Source of the DNA: Polyangium spumosum
Lineage (GTDB): Bacteria; Myxococcota_A; Polyangia; Polyangiales; Polyangiaceae
Direction: 5' to 3'
DNA length: 64,000 bases
NCBI RefSeq assembly: GCF_009649845.1
Contig: NZ_WJIE01000011.1
Coordinates: 93,533 to 157,532 of the forward strand
Every line of letters begins with the position of its first letter. The first letter of the stretch is position 1. Below, one piece after another: positions 44,828 to 53,629 of this stretch. The notes below the pieces were generated by a model. The model ran no database searches, had not been told where the DNA came from, and saw nothing but the letters and a program-made list of their open reading frames with translations. Made by a program: the position numbers and the translations under genes.

Positions 44828-44901
44828 TGAAGCTCGATCGGTCCCGAGCCCCCCACGCACCCCCTTGCAGAGCATCCGCGTCTCCGCGATGCTGCCGGGC
44901 C

Positions 44902-45100
44902 GTGTCCACCGAAGCCCCGCAGCTCAGCGCCGGGACCCTCGTCCGCGTGCGGCAACGCACGTTCCTCGTGGAAAACGTCCGTTCGTCGCCGGGGGCGGCC
45001 TCGGTCGTCTCCCTCGCCTGTGTCGACGACGACGCCCAGGGGCAGCGGCTCGACGTCATCTGGGAGGCCGAGGTCGACGCGCGCGTCATCCCCTCGGGGA
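44902..45100 (+). pseudogene. N-terminal scrap of a DISARM DrmD-like SNF2 helicase
   Basis: The ~65 codons from GTG 44902 (ATG 44827 is also in frame) read APQLSAGTLVRVRQRTFLVENV, VSLACVDDDAQGQRLDVIWE and AEVDARVI. This is the N-terminal beta-domain I associate with DrmD, the SNF2-type helicase of class 1 DISARM anti-phage systems. Homology ends near 45090-45110, where the C-terminal coding end of the tyrosine integrase arrives from the other strand. The helicase core is absent from the window, so the gene is a truncated remnant, probably cut by integration. The family call is from memory of the motif and should be searched. Confidence 0.55.
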
Positions 45101-46501
45101 ACAGTTCTGATCATCCTGACCCGGGGTCGCCAACCCCGCGGATCTTGGCTGGATCTCGACAGACAGAGGGGTCCCCCGCAGCGAGCGTGGTGCCCTTTCC
45201 GCCGCCCTTTCCTTCGTGCGGGCCTGCTCGGTGCCCATCCGGGGGGCCAGCTCGGGGATCGCCTCATGGAGCGGGCGGCACTCCTTGAGCCCGAGCTCGG
45301 CCGCCGTGCGGGCGGCACGCCGGTAGCGGTTGATCATGTCGCTTGACTTGTGCCCCGTTCGGTCCTGCACCCACGCCTCCGTCCGTCCGTTCGCGAGTGC
45401 CAGCGTGACGAACGTGGCCCGTGTATCGTGCAGCCGGATCCGCATCCTCGTCTCCGTCCGCGCGAACAGCTCCGGCCGGCGAACGCCTGCCAGCTCCAGA
45501 TGTCCGCGGAACCGGCCGGCAGTGTCGCTCATGGCAAGCCGCTGTCCCTTCTGGCTTCCTTCGTCGTACACGAAGACAGGCGCGTCCCCTGACACGCGCA
45601 CGCCTCTCGCCGCGCAGTGATCTCTCCAGGCGCGCAACGCGGCGACGACCCCAGGCGACAATGCCCACGCGCGGGGCTCGTCCGTCTTGTTCACGTCGAG
45701 CACGATCACTCCGAGGTCCAGGTCGATGTCAGACCACCTCGTGTGGAGGGCTTCCGTGCGTCGCATTCCTTCCCGATGAAGGAAGCCGTAAAACAACCGC
45801 CATTCCAGCGGGACCTGCGTGCAGCCCAGCAACGTCGCGTCCTCGTCGGGGTAAAGCCACCCCTTTGCTTTCCCCGCTTGGTACCGCGGCACGAATCCCC
45901 GCGGGAGCGGATGCACGGCGATATGGCGCAGGGGAAGGACCGCCAGCGAGCAGATCCGATACACGAGTTGCGCGACGGAGCGCCGCGAGTTCGGCGCGAG
46001 ACTCGCGGGCAGGCTCCGCATCACGGCTTCCGCGTGGTCGAGCGTGAACTTGTCGATCGCCACGTCCCCGACCATTGGATAGACGTACCTGTCCAGCACG
46101 TACCTGTTGGTTCTTGCACTTCGTCGTCGCTTGACTCGGTCGGGATGGAGATCCGCCAGCTCGCCGCTCGTCCACCGCTTGCCGATTTCCTCGATCGTCG
46201 GCGTGCGGTTCTTCTGTACCACCTGCCCTGACGCGATCATGTCCACGGCCTTGCGTACCTCGTCCAGCGCTTTCCCGTCACGCACCGCGGCGCGCTTGAT
46301 GATGTCCGGCGCGATGTCGTCGCGCCCGCACTTGCGGAGCTTCACGGCCAGCTCCGCCAAGATGTCGAGGCGAGCCATGGCGCTTGCCTCGTCCTTGCAG
46401 GTATCGAGCATGAAGCTTTGCCGCTTCTTCGCTCCGATCGTGAGCCGCGCGAACCACTTGCCGCGCCGCTCGTAAACGTTGCCTGTTGCTACCCTGGGCA
46501 T
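45086..46501 (-). CDS. Tyrosine recombinase / integrase
   Basis: The 471-residue integrase has an N-terminal arm-binding-like region (RGKWFARLTIGAKKRQSFML), a core-binding domain (~130-230) and a catalytic domain with Arg in EGMRRTEALHTRW, the HxxR box in RLHDTRATFVTLA, and a late His and Tyr in GHKSSDMINRY. All key residues look intact. The C-terminal ~60 residues are extended and low in structure, ending inside the DrmD-like fragment. The start is ATG 46501 (MPRVATGNVYERRGKWF). An excisionase-like gene lies upstream on the same strand, an usual arrangement for an integrative element. Confidence 0.92.
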   Translation of the reverse strand: MPRVATGNVYERRGKWFARLTIGAKKRQSFMLDTCKDEASAMARLDILAELAVKLRKCGRDDIAPDIIKRAAVRDGKALDEVRKAVDMIASGQVVQKNRTPTIEEIGKRWTSGELADLHPDRVKRRRSARTNRYVLDRYVYPMVGDVAIDKFTLDHAEAVMRSLPASLAPNSRRSVAQLVYRICSLAVLPLRHIAVHPLPRGFVPRYQAGKAKGWLYPDEDATLLGCTQVPLEWRLFYGFLHREGMRRTEALHTRWSDIDLDLGVIVLDVNKTDEPRAWALSPGVVAALRAWRDHCAARGVRVSGDAPVFVYDEGSQKGQRLAMSDTAGRFRGHLELAGVRRPELFARTETRMRIRLHDTRATFVTLALANGRTEAWVQDRTGHKSSDMINRYRRAARTAAELGLKECRPLHEAIPELAPRMGTEQARTKERAAERAPRSLRGTPLSVEIQPRSAGLATPGQDDQNCSPRG

Positions 46502-46747
46502 GTTCCAAACTCCAATCAATGACGATGCAGGGAACAGCCGAGCGGCCGTGCCCTGCGGGTTTCGGCTCCTTTCGCGGAGCCACGGTAGGCGCGCGAGAGA
46601 CTCTCCCGTCGTGCCCCCCGGGGCCATGACGGCATCGCGGCGCGTGTCAAGCAACGGATGGCGCGGGAGGGGGGTATGGCCCGTCTACGGGCCATAGAGG
46701 CGAGAAGGCGAAGGCGACCGTGAGACCCCGCGGGGGCCGGACGGTTG

Positions 46748-47176
46748 TCAGAGGCGCCGAGCACGGCGGCTCGTCGCACGGGCGCGGCTCGGAGTGACCG
46801 GCCGCGGTTGCAGGCCAATGGCGTCGAGAATGTCGTCGGCGTGCTCCGCGGGCGCGGTGTCGCCGGTGGACGCGGCGTCAGTCGCGGCCGATGGGGAGGA
46901 CGGGGCGGCGATCTGCTTTCGGGCATTGTCTTCGAGCCACGCGACGAACGCGGCACGATTGACGATCCGAAGCTTCCCGAGCCGCGCGACGGGGACCGGG
47001 AAGTCCGGCGCGCGGATGGCTTCCAGGAAGACGCGCCGCGGGATGCCCGTCACCGCCTCGACGTTGCATTGCGAAAGGGTCTCGGGCGGGGGCGCGACGA
47101 CCTGGAGGACGCCCCGCGGGATCGACAAGGTCGCCGTGATGTTGCTGTCCGGGCTGCGGGATTCACCGATGGACAT
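46748..47176 (-). CDS. Excisionase-like DNA-binding protein
   Basis: The 142-residue protein has a small winged-helix of the excisionase/AlpA type (~45-85: LSQCNVEAVTGIPRRVFLEAIRA, PVPVARLGKLRIVNRAAFVAWLE), then an Ala/Ser/Pro-rich tail. Such proteins bind att sites or act as repressors of integrative elements. ATG 47176 was chosen as start; a longer in-frame start exists at 47197. It precedes the integrase by 246 bp on the same strand. Three 17-bp repeats ~110 bp upstream may be its operator. Confidence 0.7.
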   Translation of the reverse strand: MSIGESRSPDSNITATLSIPRGVLQVVAPPPETLSQCNVEAVTGIPRRVFLEAIRAPDFPVPVARLGKLRIVNRAAFVAWLEDNARKQIAAPSSPSAATDAASTGDTAPAEHADDILDAIGLQPRPVTPSRARATSRRARRL

Positions 47177-47285
47177 GTCCGCCCTCCCATGGCGCACGAA
47201 GGGGCGCCGTTGCGTGGATCCGATTCTCCCGCCCGTGGGGGATGCGGGACAAGGGAAAATGGAGGTCGCCGTCGAGTTCTATATA

Positions 47286-47336
47286 TATAGCCCGACCATA
47301 CGTATAGCCCGACCATACGTATAGTCTGACCATACA
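47286..47336. repeat. Three 17-bp direct repeats, operator- or iteron-like
   Basis: TATAGCCCGACCATACG occurs at 47286-47302 and 47303-47319, followed by TATAGTCTGACCATACA at 47320-47336. The junctions create the palindrome ATACGTAT. The AT-rich copies stand out in this GC-rich genome and lie ~110 bp upstream of the excisionase-like gene, as expected for an operator or an iteron cluster. Confidence 0.8.
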
Positions 47337-47589
47337 TATTACGCGTTGCCGTCGGTCGCCTCTCCGGGGGCGTCTCTCGGCCCGGGTTCTCGGCTCGTTC
47401 TCGGCCCGTTCTCGGCCCTTCTCGGGCAAGTCTCGGAGCCATGCCCGGGAGCCACTGGAACCCGATGGCTCTGCCCATGGGAAATCCATGGCTTTCCATG
47501 GATCCTGGGGGGCGCTCCGCCCGCTCCCCGATGCGAAGCGAGTGCTCGAAATCCGGCTGATTTGATAGGGTACGCGTATATCCCACCTC

Positions 47590-47990
47590 GTGAAACATTT
47601 TTGAGGCGTGTAGCCATGGCTTCGCCGAGCAAATAGTGGATCGATTTCTGGGCCCTTCATGGACCCCGAGTCTGTGAAACAAGGGGGCAGGATCGACTTC
47701 CATGGCTCAACACGGCGATTTCGCGGTTTGTCTGCGGAGGGCACGGTCCTTGCGCTTGTACAGAACGTGAAATCGAATACCGTCCCGGCGACCGTGAAAC
47801 ATTTCCGCCGCCCGAGGCATGGCTCCGGCGAGCAAAAAGTGGATCGATCAGTGGACCCTGCTCGGATCCCGGGCCTGTGAAACAAGGGGGCGGGATCGAC
47901 GTCCATGGACCAAACGCGGCGATTTCGCGGTTTGTCTGCGGAGGGCACGACGCTTGCCCTGTCCGGAAGCGTGAACTCGCGCACGAGCAG
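47590..47990. repeat. Two ~202-bp imperfect direct repeats
   Basis: GTGAAACATTT at 47590 and 47794 begins two units. Each then has CATGGCT..CGGCGAGCAAA.AGTGGATCGAT, a TGTGAAACAAGGGGGC box (near 47673 and 47875), GGATCGAC.TCCATGG, and CGGCGATTTCGCGGTTTG followed by TCTGCGGAGGGCACG. Unit spacing is 202-204 bp. A short relative (GCGAAACAGGGGTG) lies near 48079. No transposase is linked. They may be ancient attachment or regulatory duplications. Confidence 0.75.
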
Positions 47991-48246
47991 CGGCACGCGG
48001 GAGGTGCCCGCGCGCCCCCTCTCGACGCGAAATTGGTCAAAAACCCATTGTGTCGCTCGGCTCTTTCACTCGTCGACACGGCGAAACAGGGGTGTTGATC
48101 CCGAAATTCGGATACGTTTCTCGGACTTTGTGGGTTTTCCTCGAACAACACGCCGCAGAGGCTTGGACCATTCCACCATAGACGTAGCGGACACCGTCGT
48201 ACGTGCCTCGCGCCGACGCTGATTTTTGTGGCTTGCAGGGCGGCGG

Positions 48247-49971
48247 ATGTGCATAGTGCTCGGTTGGAGCTTCTCTATGGACTTGGGCGGGATCCAATCC
48301 CCGAGAGACACGAAGGCGCGCTCCGGTTTGCCATTGCGAACGGAGACCTCGCCTTCCGACGTCTGCACTGCGGTGGTCCTCATCGGCGTCTGCGAGTCGT
48401 CGTCGGATCTCGTGTCGCTCGGCGTGGCGTTGGGCGCGTTCGCGGCAGGTCTCTACAGTTTGCCGAGTGGCGCGCCCGCCTCGATGAGCGGGCCCGTGCA
48501 GCGCAGTCTCGCGGACGCTGGATGGCGTCAGGCCGCGCAAGCGACGCTCGGCGACCAGCGCGTCCAGTTGCTCGCGAGCGCGTTCCTTGCAGCCTGCGAG
48601 AAGCGCGTGCCGAGAGCGTCGTCCACCCCGGATGATCCGGTATGGATCGCCGGTGTCCGCGGTGTTTACGAGGAGGACGAACGCCTCCAGATGCTCGCCG
48701 ACACCCTGCTCGGAATGCTTCGTTTCCCGCGTGAGGCGGCATCCGCCGCCACGCCGGCCGCGCCGGCCGCGGCCGCGCCTGCGCCTTCTGCGCCCCCCGC
48801 GTCTCCCACGCCGACGCGTTCGATCCCCCTTCACGTGGAACTCGTCTTCTACACGCTCTTCGCAGTGACGAACGCCGATCTGGGGATCACGGACGCAGCA
48901 TGGCAGGACATCCACCGCGCGTTCGGTGAGAAGTTCGCGACGTGCCAGCGCGCTCTCTCGGATTCGAACGTGCGCGCCGTCGCTCGCGTCGTCGTCGCGT
49001 ACGGCCGGGCGAAGGGCAGCGGCGACGCGGCAAAGCACGCCTTCCTCACGAGCATCCGAGATGCCTGCCGCAATCTTGATGCAGGTGGTCGGCAACGTGC
49101 TGGCCAAGTGTCAAACCGCCCCACCGACGGCGCTCGTTCGGGAAATCGTGCTCTACACGGTCTTGGCATTGACGAACGCGGCGCGAGGGCTCACGGACGC
49201 GGATTGGCAGGACATGAGCCACGCGTTGGGCGGCCCAATCGATCGGTGCCAGTGGGCGCTCTCGGATCCGACTGTTCGCGCTGTGGCCGGGGCCATCGTC
49301 GCATGCGGTCGTGCCAAGGGCGATGCCGGGAAGTTCGCCTATCGGCAGCATCGTACGTGCCTGCCGAACTCGTGTTGGCGGCCATCGCGGGCGCGCTGGC
49401 TCAATCCCAGGCGCCCACGGCGTCGGCTCCTACGACGGAAGCCCAGCCGCAATCCGCACAGCCTCCCGCGACGGCGGAGCTGCCTGCCACGGGCCTCCCC
49501 GTCGCGGAGCTGCGCCCCGCACAGCCCCCCGCGACGGCGGAGCTGCCTGCCACAGGGGTCCCCGTCGCGGAACTGCGCCCCGTGGCCCCGCGTCCGCTGG
49601 TCACGCGACGGCTGCCCTTGGCGGCGCGGCCGTGGCGGAGCACCGCGGCCAGGTCGGGCATCGTGCGGGAGCCCGTGCCGCCGGTTCCGCCACATCCCGC
49701 TGCTTCTGCGCCCGTACCATGTGAGCCGGTCCCGACGGTTCCGGCCGCTGCTCTCGCTGTTCCGCGGTGGAAGCATGCAATGCCCGCGGCCCCTTCGGTT
49801 CCCGTGCTGATTCTGGGCACCATGCCGACCTCGGGCCGTGTCTCCGCCGCGCTGACGCCCGCGGCCCTTCCGGTCACCATCCCGACCCCGATGCAGACGC
49901 GCAGTCCTTCGCCGCGCTCGCCACGCACGGCAGTGCATGTGCCTCTGCCCCGTGGACGTTCCCCGCCGTGA
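48247..49971 (+). CDS. Repeat-module protein with internal frame switch, possibly degenerate
   Basis: The frame from ATG 48247 is open for 574 codons, but homologous modules switch frame inside it. Module 1 (LHVELVFYTLFAVTNADLGITDAAWQDIHRAF...LSDSNVRAVARVVVAYGRAKG) is in the main frame at ~48830-49060. Module 2 (VREIVLYTVLALTNAARGLTDADWQDM...LSDPTVRAVAGAIVACGRAKG) is in the +1 frame at 49061-49335. The main frame resumes with YVPAELVLAAIAGALAQ. So either two compensating indels or two overlapping genes are present. The C-terminal part is Pro/Ala-rich with a 21-residue repeat (TAELPATG.PVAELRP). Codon use before ~48373 is not gene-like, so the start is uncertain. Function is unknown. Confidence 0.4.
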   Translation: MCIVLGWSFSMDLGGIQSPRDTKARSGLPLRTETSPSDVCTAVVLIGVCESSSDLVSLGVALGAFAAGLYSLPSGAPASMSGPVQRSLADAGWRQAAQATLGDQRVQLLASAFLAACEKRVPRASSTPDDPVWIAGVRGVYEEDERLQMLADTLLGMLRFPREAASAATPAAPAAAAPAPSAPPASPTPTRSIPLHVELVFYTLFAVTNADLGITDAAWQDIHRAFGEKFATCQRALSDSNVRAVARVVVAYGRAKGSGDAAKHAFLTSIRDACRNLDAGGRQRAGQVSNRPTDGARSGNRALHGLGIDERGARAHGRGLAGHEPRVGRPNRSVPVGALGSDCSRCGRGHRRMRSCQGRCREVRLSAASYVPAELVLAAIAGALAQSQAPTASAPTTEAQPQSAQPPATAELPATGLPVAELRPAQPPATAELPATGVPVAELRPVAPRPLVTRRLPLAARPWRSTAARSGIVREPVPPVPPHPAASAPVPCEPVPTVPAAALAVPRWKHAMPAAPSVPVLILGTMPTSGRVSAALTPAALPVTIPTPMQTRSPSPRSPRTAVHVPLPRGRSPP

Positions 49972-50021
49972 GCTGCCGCTAAAGCGACCGAATCAAATGC
50001 AACTTCTCGATCTCGTCCGGC

Positions 50022-50230
50022 GTGAGGTTGGGTGTGTTCACGCTCCCTCCCGCGCTGAGCATCTACGTGACCACGACGCCCGCGGACATGCGGAAGAGCT
50101 TCGACTGGGCTCTCCGCCGCGGTGGCGTCCGCCGCGGTGGCGCGGATGTTATCGGCCAAGGATCCGACCTCGGGGCACCTGCGCGACCTCCTGCATGGGG
50201 GACAAGGGCACGGCTTTGGGAAGGACCGAC
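50022..50230 (+). pseudogene. IS66-family tnpB remnant
   Basis: The frame from GTG 50022 reads TLPPALSIYVTTTPADMRKSFDWAL, the N-terminus of the IS66 TnpB (orf2) protein. A frameshift follows near 50110 at a 15-bp duplication (CCGCCGCGGTGGCGT), and another frame continues with DPTSGHLRDLL, matching the DPxSGHL motif of TnpB. The rest of the IS is missing. Confidence 0.7.
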
Positions 50231-50689
50231 GCCGCCACTCTCCCAAGGCCCCGACCCCGGCGTCGCCATCTTCCCTCGGCAGACGGCTGCGCCGCAGCCG
50301 TTTGCGGCGTTGTTCCCGCAGGTGGGCTTCGAGGCAGGGTGGGGCACGTTCCCCTCTTGACAGGTGACGCCTTCTTGTGCGTGCAAGCCCCGGCCGCAAG
50401 GACGTCAACCTGGACAGCTTGGAGTTAGGGGCTCGGCCGATGCCTCCCTGTGGTTCCCGGCAGTGGCTGCGCGAACACGGCATGCGCGCGTTTTCCTCAG
50501 TAATGTGCTCGCACAGACAAACGGCTTCACACGTCGCCCCTGGGAAGGTACGATGTGCCGCCCTTTCTGGGAACAGCTTAGTCTGGGTTCAACGCGGCGG
50601 TCCGTTGAAGCAGCACTCACGGTTCTCCGTTCGCAAGCGGCGTCTGGGATCGTTCGGGAAGTTTTGCAGGTCACGAGGAGGATCGACCG
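50231..50689. other. Upstream region of third T6SS island
   Basis: This 459-bp stretch after the IS66 remnant has no recognisable gene. Frames open here have no conserved pattern. The only clear signal is GAGGAGG at 50675-50681, the ribosome binding site of the following vgrG. Confidence 0.45.
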
Positions 50690-53272
50690 ATGACGTTTGT
50701 CAAGCCGCCGGGTGATGGATCGGTAGAACTCTCCGGCGAGATCGATGGCGTGGGGATCGGCGAGGCCGCGGGCGAGGTGAAAGCGCCCGATCTCAAGGCT
50801 GTCGTCGACGTGGGCGGAAAGGCGGCGGGCGCGGGCACGTTGCTCGGGGCTGCGACCAAGGGAGGCTCCCTCGATCTCGGCGCGGCGGTGACAGGCATCG
50901 CGGGCGGAACGCTCGGCGGGGTCGGTGGTGGGATTGCCGGCGCGGTGACCGGCGGTGGAGTGCCCGATCTCGGGGCGGTGGCGACCGGTATTGCGGGCGG
51001 GACCATCGGAGGCGCGGCTGCGGGGGCGGTGGGGATCGTCGCCGGTGGCGGCGTGCCTGATCTCGGGGCGATGGCGAGCGGGATGGTGACGGGGGCCGTT
51101 TCGAACGCTGTCCAGCAGGCGACCGGGGCGGTCGAGAATCTCGCGGGAGGGGCGGTCGGGAAGCTCGCGGGGGCGGTGACGGGTGGGTTTGCTGGGGGAG
51201 CGATCAACGCGACGCTCGGGGGGCTCATCGGGGGAGGGACGCCAGGGATCGTGGCGGGGGAGCTGCCGGTCTTCGAGGAGATTGCGGTCACATCGTTCGA
51301 TCCTGGGAAGATGATGAAGGGGGTGGCTGGGAACGCTGCTTCCGGGCTTGGCAGCGTCACGCAGCGTCTTGGCGGAAAAAACCTTGAGGTCGAGATTGGC
51401 TCGGGTGACAAGGTAGAGGCTCGGCAGTTTTCGATTCACGAGCGGCTTTCGTGTTTGTTCCAGGTCAATCTGGTCGGGGTATCGGAGAACCCGAGCATCG
51501 AGTTCGACGACGTGGTCGGCCAGGCCGCGAAGTTCTCGATGGCGGCCGGGAAGCACGATCGGTTCTGGTCGGGCATCTGCAACCATTTCGAGCAGGTGCG
51601 CGTCGAGCCGTCGGGGCTCTCGACGTATCAGTTCTCGATCGTGCCCACGTTGTGGCTCCTGACGCAGCGGAAGAATTACCGGATGTTCCAGCAGATGTCG
51701 GAGCTGGATATCGTGCTCAAGCTGCTGAAGGAGTGGGAGATCGAGCCGACGCTGCGGGTCGACAAGGGGGCGTACAAGAAGCGGAAGTACCGCGTGCAGT
51801 ATTCGGAGAGCGATTTCACGTTCATGAGCCGGATGCTCGAGGACGCGGGGATCACGTTCTATTTCGAGCAGGCGGGCGAGGAGACGAAGCTCGTTTTATC
51901 GGATGCGCCGCAGTCGAACGCGAAGCGAGGGACGCCGGTCACGTTCGTGGATGACACGAGCATGGTGAAGAGCATCGACCTGGAGTTCGCGACCTCCGTG
52001 CGGATGGGTCAGCGGGTGCGTCCGGGCAAGTATACGGTGCGGGACCACGATTACCGGAAGCCGCCGACTTACAAGCTGATGTCGAGCGCGTCGAAGGGGC
52101 TGAAGGTCGAGGAGAAGCTAGAGCGGTTCCAGTATGTGCCGGGGGCGTTCCTGTTTGGAACGGACTCGGGGGATGCGACGCCGAGCGCGGATGACAAGGG
52201 CAAGGCGCGGACGGACGAGAAGGAAGCCGCGGTGCTCGCGCAGAAGCGGCTGGATGCGAAGCGCGGGGGTGCGCGGGTGGCGACGTTCGAGACGAACGCG
52301 TACGACCTGGCGCCAGGCGTGGTGATGGGGATGAGCGGGCATTCGCATTCGGCGCTCGGGGATGGGAAGAGCTTTCTGGTGGTGGAGTCGTCCCTCAGCG
52401 GGACGGATCGGGGAGAATGGTCGCAGCATTGCGAGGTGCGGGGGACGGAGGTGCCGTTCCGGCCGGAGCTCGTGACGCCTAGGCCGAGGGTGAACGGGGT
52501 GGAGAGCGCGACCGTGGTGGGGCCTCCGGGAGAGGAAATCCATACGGATGAGTTTGGCCGGGTGAGAGTGCATTTCCATTGGGATCGCGAGAGTAAGATG
52601 GATGACAATAGCTCTTGCTGGATCCACGTGAGTCAGCCGTGGGGTGGGGCGGGGTATGGGGGGTCGAATCTGCCGCGGATCGGGCAGGAAGTGCTCGTGG
52701 ACTTCTTGGGGGGAGATCCGGATCGGCCGGTGATCGTGGGGCGGGTGTATACGAATTTGCAAAAGACGCCGTACAAGCTGCCCGAGAACAAGACGCAGAG
52801 TGGGTGGAGGAGCAATTCCACGGGCGGCGGTGGTGGGTATAACGAAATCATGTTCGAGGATGCGGCGGGGAGGGAGCTATTCAATATCCAGGCGCAGAAG
52901 GATATGACGAAGCTCGTCAAGAACAACGAGACCTCGACGATCCAGAATAGCCGCACCAAGACGGTTTGGAAGAATGATTCGCATTTGGTGGGTGTAGAAC
53001 ATTCCTTGACGATCGCAAAGCCAGGCGAAGGAGCGCCGGCACCGGGCCCGACGAAAGTGACGATGACGCACAGAAAGATCGTCATGACAACTGGCGAGGC
53101 GACTGTCACGATCGAGGGAGACACGATCACGCTCGACGCGGACAAGAACATCAAGCTTGAGTCACGGGGGACGATAGATGTCCACGCCGCATCTGGCATC
53201 AAGGTAAATTCCGATTCCGGCAACATCGTGATCCAGGGGCTTCCACAGGTAAAGATCAATTGCTCTGAGTAG
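50690..53272 (+). CDS. vgrG: VgrG with Gly-rich N-terminal extension
   Basis: The 860-residue protein is a VgrG from residue ~228 (KNLEVEIGSGDKVEARQFSIHERLSCLFQ; WLLTQRKNYRMFQQMSELDI; KKRKYRVQYSESDFTFMSRML; GRVRVHFHWDRES; SSCWIHVSQPWGGAGYGG; LVDFLGGDPDRPVIVGRVY). Before it lie ~200 Gly/Ala/Val-rich residues with about three ~31-residue repeats (GGGVPDLGAVATGIAGGTIGG), resembling glycine-zipper membrane-inserting segments. Normal VgrG proteins start directly at the gp27-like domain. The ATG at 50690 is firmly set by GAGGAGG, so the extension is real coding sequence. The C-terminal beta-helix is short. It heads the cassette with PAAR, DUF4123, Rhs toxin and immunity genes. Confidence 0.92.
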   Translation: MTFVKPPGDGSVELSGEIDGVGIGEAAGEVKAPDLKAVVDVGGKAAGAGTLLGAATKGGSLDLGAAVTGIAGGTLGGVGGGIAGAVTGGGVPDLGAVATGIAGGTIGGAAAGAVGIVAGGGVPDLGAMASGMVTGAVSNAVQQATGAVENLAGGAVGKLAGAVTGGFAGGAINATLGGLIGGGTPGIVAGELPVFEEIAVTSFDPGKMMKGVAGNAASGLGSVTQRLGGKNLEVEIGSGDKVEARQFSIHERLSCLFQVNLVGVSENPSIEFDDVVGQAAKFSMAAGKHDRFWSGICNHFEQVRVEPSGLSTYQFSIVPTLWLLTQRKNYRMFQQMSELDIVLKLLKEWEIEPTLRVDKGAYKKRKYRVQYSESDFTFMSRMLEDAGITFYFEQAGEETKLVLSDAPQSNAKRGTPVTFVDDTSMVKSIDLEFATSVRMGQRVRPGKYTVRDHDYRKPPTYKLMSSASKGLKVEEKLERFQYVPGAFLFGTDSGDATPSADDKGKARTDEKEAAVLAQKRLDAKRGGARVATFETNAYDLAPGVVMGMSGHSHSALGDGKSFLVVESSLSGTDRGEWSQHCEVRGTEVPFRPELVTPRPRVNGVESATVVGPPGEEIHTDEFGRVRVHFHWDRESKMDDNSSCWIHVSQPWGGAGYGGSNLPRIGQEVLVDFLGGDPDRPVIVGRVYTNLQKTPYKLPENKTQSGWRSNSTGGGGGYNEIMFEDAAGRELFNIQAQKDMTKLVKNNETSTIQNSRTKTVWKNDSHLVGVEHSLTIAKPGEGAPAPGPTKVTMTHRKIVMTTGEATVTIEGDTITLDADKNIKLESRGTIDVHAASGIKVNSDSGNIVIQGLPQVKINCSE

Positions 53273-53292
53273 TGGGAGAAGGTGCAACCGCA

Positions 53293-53628
53293 ATGCCTGA
53301 AGCAGCAAGATTAGGCGATCAGCACTCCTGTTGGATGCACGGCGGAGGTCCAATCTTGCCCGACTGCTGCCCATCCGTACTGATAGGTGACCGACCGGCT
53401 GCGCGGGCAGGCGACAAGTGCAAGTGCTGGTGCGCAGAAGACCCGATCAAGGAAGGAGCCGCCACTGTCATCATCGGGGATTCACCTGCCGCCCGACGCG
53501 GCGACCCTACAGATGGCGGTAAAATAATCGAGGGCTGCCCCACGGTCATCATCGGGGATCCGCCACAAGCGGCGTGTATGCTAAACGCGGCGAGTGTAGG
53601 TGCGGCGTTTGTGACGAAGGCTGATTAG
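53293..53628 (+). CDS. PAAR-domain spike tip protein
   Basis: This 111-residue protein is a single PAAR domain with three repeats: CCPSVLIGDRPAARAGDKC, ATVIIGDSPAARRGDPT and GCPTVIIGDPPQAACM, with metal-binding His/Cys in DQHSCWMHGGG. It contains the literal P-A-A-R motif twice. ATG 53293 was chosen over the longer in-frame 53272 because AAGG lies ~10 nt upstream. It follows vgrG by 20 bp and ends one base before the GTG of the DUF4123 gene. Confidence 0.9.
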   Translation: MPEAARLGDQHSCWMHGGGPILPDCCPSVLIGDRPAARAGDKCKCWCAEDPIKEGAATVIIGDSPAARRGDPTDGGKIIEGCPTVIIGDPPQAACMLNAASVGAAFVTKAD

Positions 53629-53629
53629 A

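Larger units (their letters stand above)
47177..48246. other. Non-coding kilobase of the mobile region, repeat-rich
   Basis: No convincing gene is seen in this 1-kb stretch. It contains the 17-bp triple repeat at 47286-47336, a run of TTCTCGGCCC repeats near 47380-47425 and two ~202-bp imperfect direct repeats at 47590-47990. Several frames are open on the minus strand, but they read the same repeats in different frames without coding bias. A 105-codon minus-strand frame (48383-48066) has moderate codon bias and could be a small gene; I cannot support it further. Confidence 0.5.

Noticed and set aside
44360..46501. tRNA gene as attachment site of the integrase
   Set aside because: No cloverleaf was recognised near either end of the integrase gene; the integrase instead abuts the DrmD-like fragment.
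47163..47996. Minus-strand frame of 277 codons in the mobile region
   Set aside because: It reads both 202-bp repeats and the 17-bp repeats; no motif or codon bias supports it.
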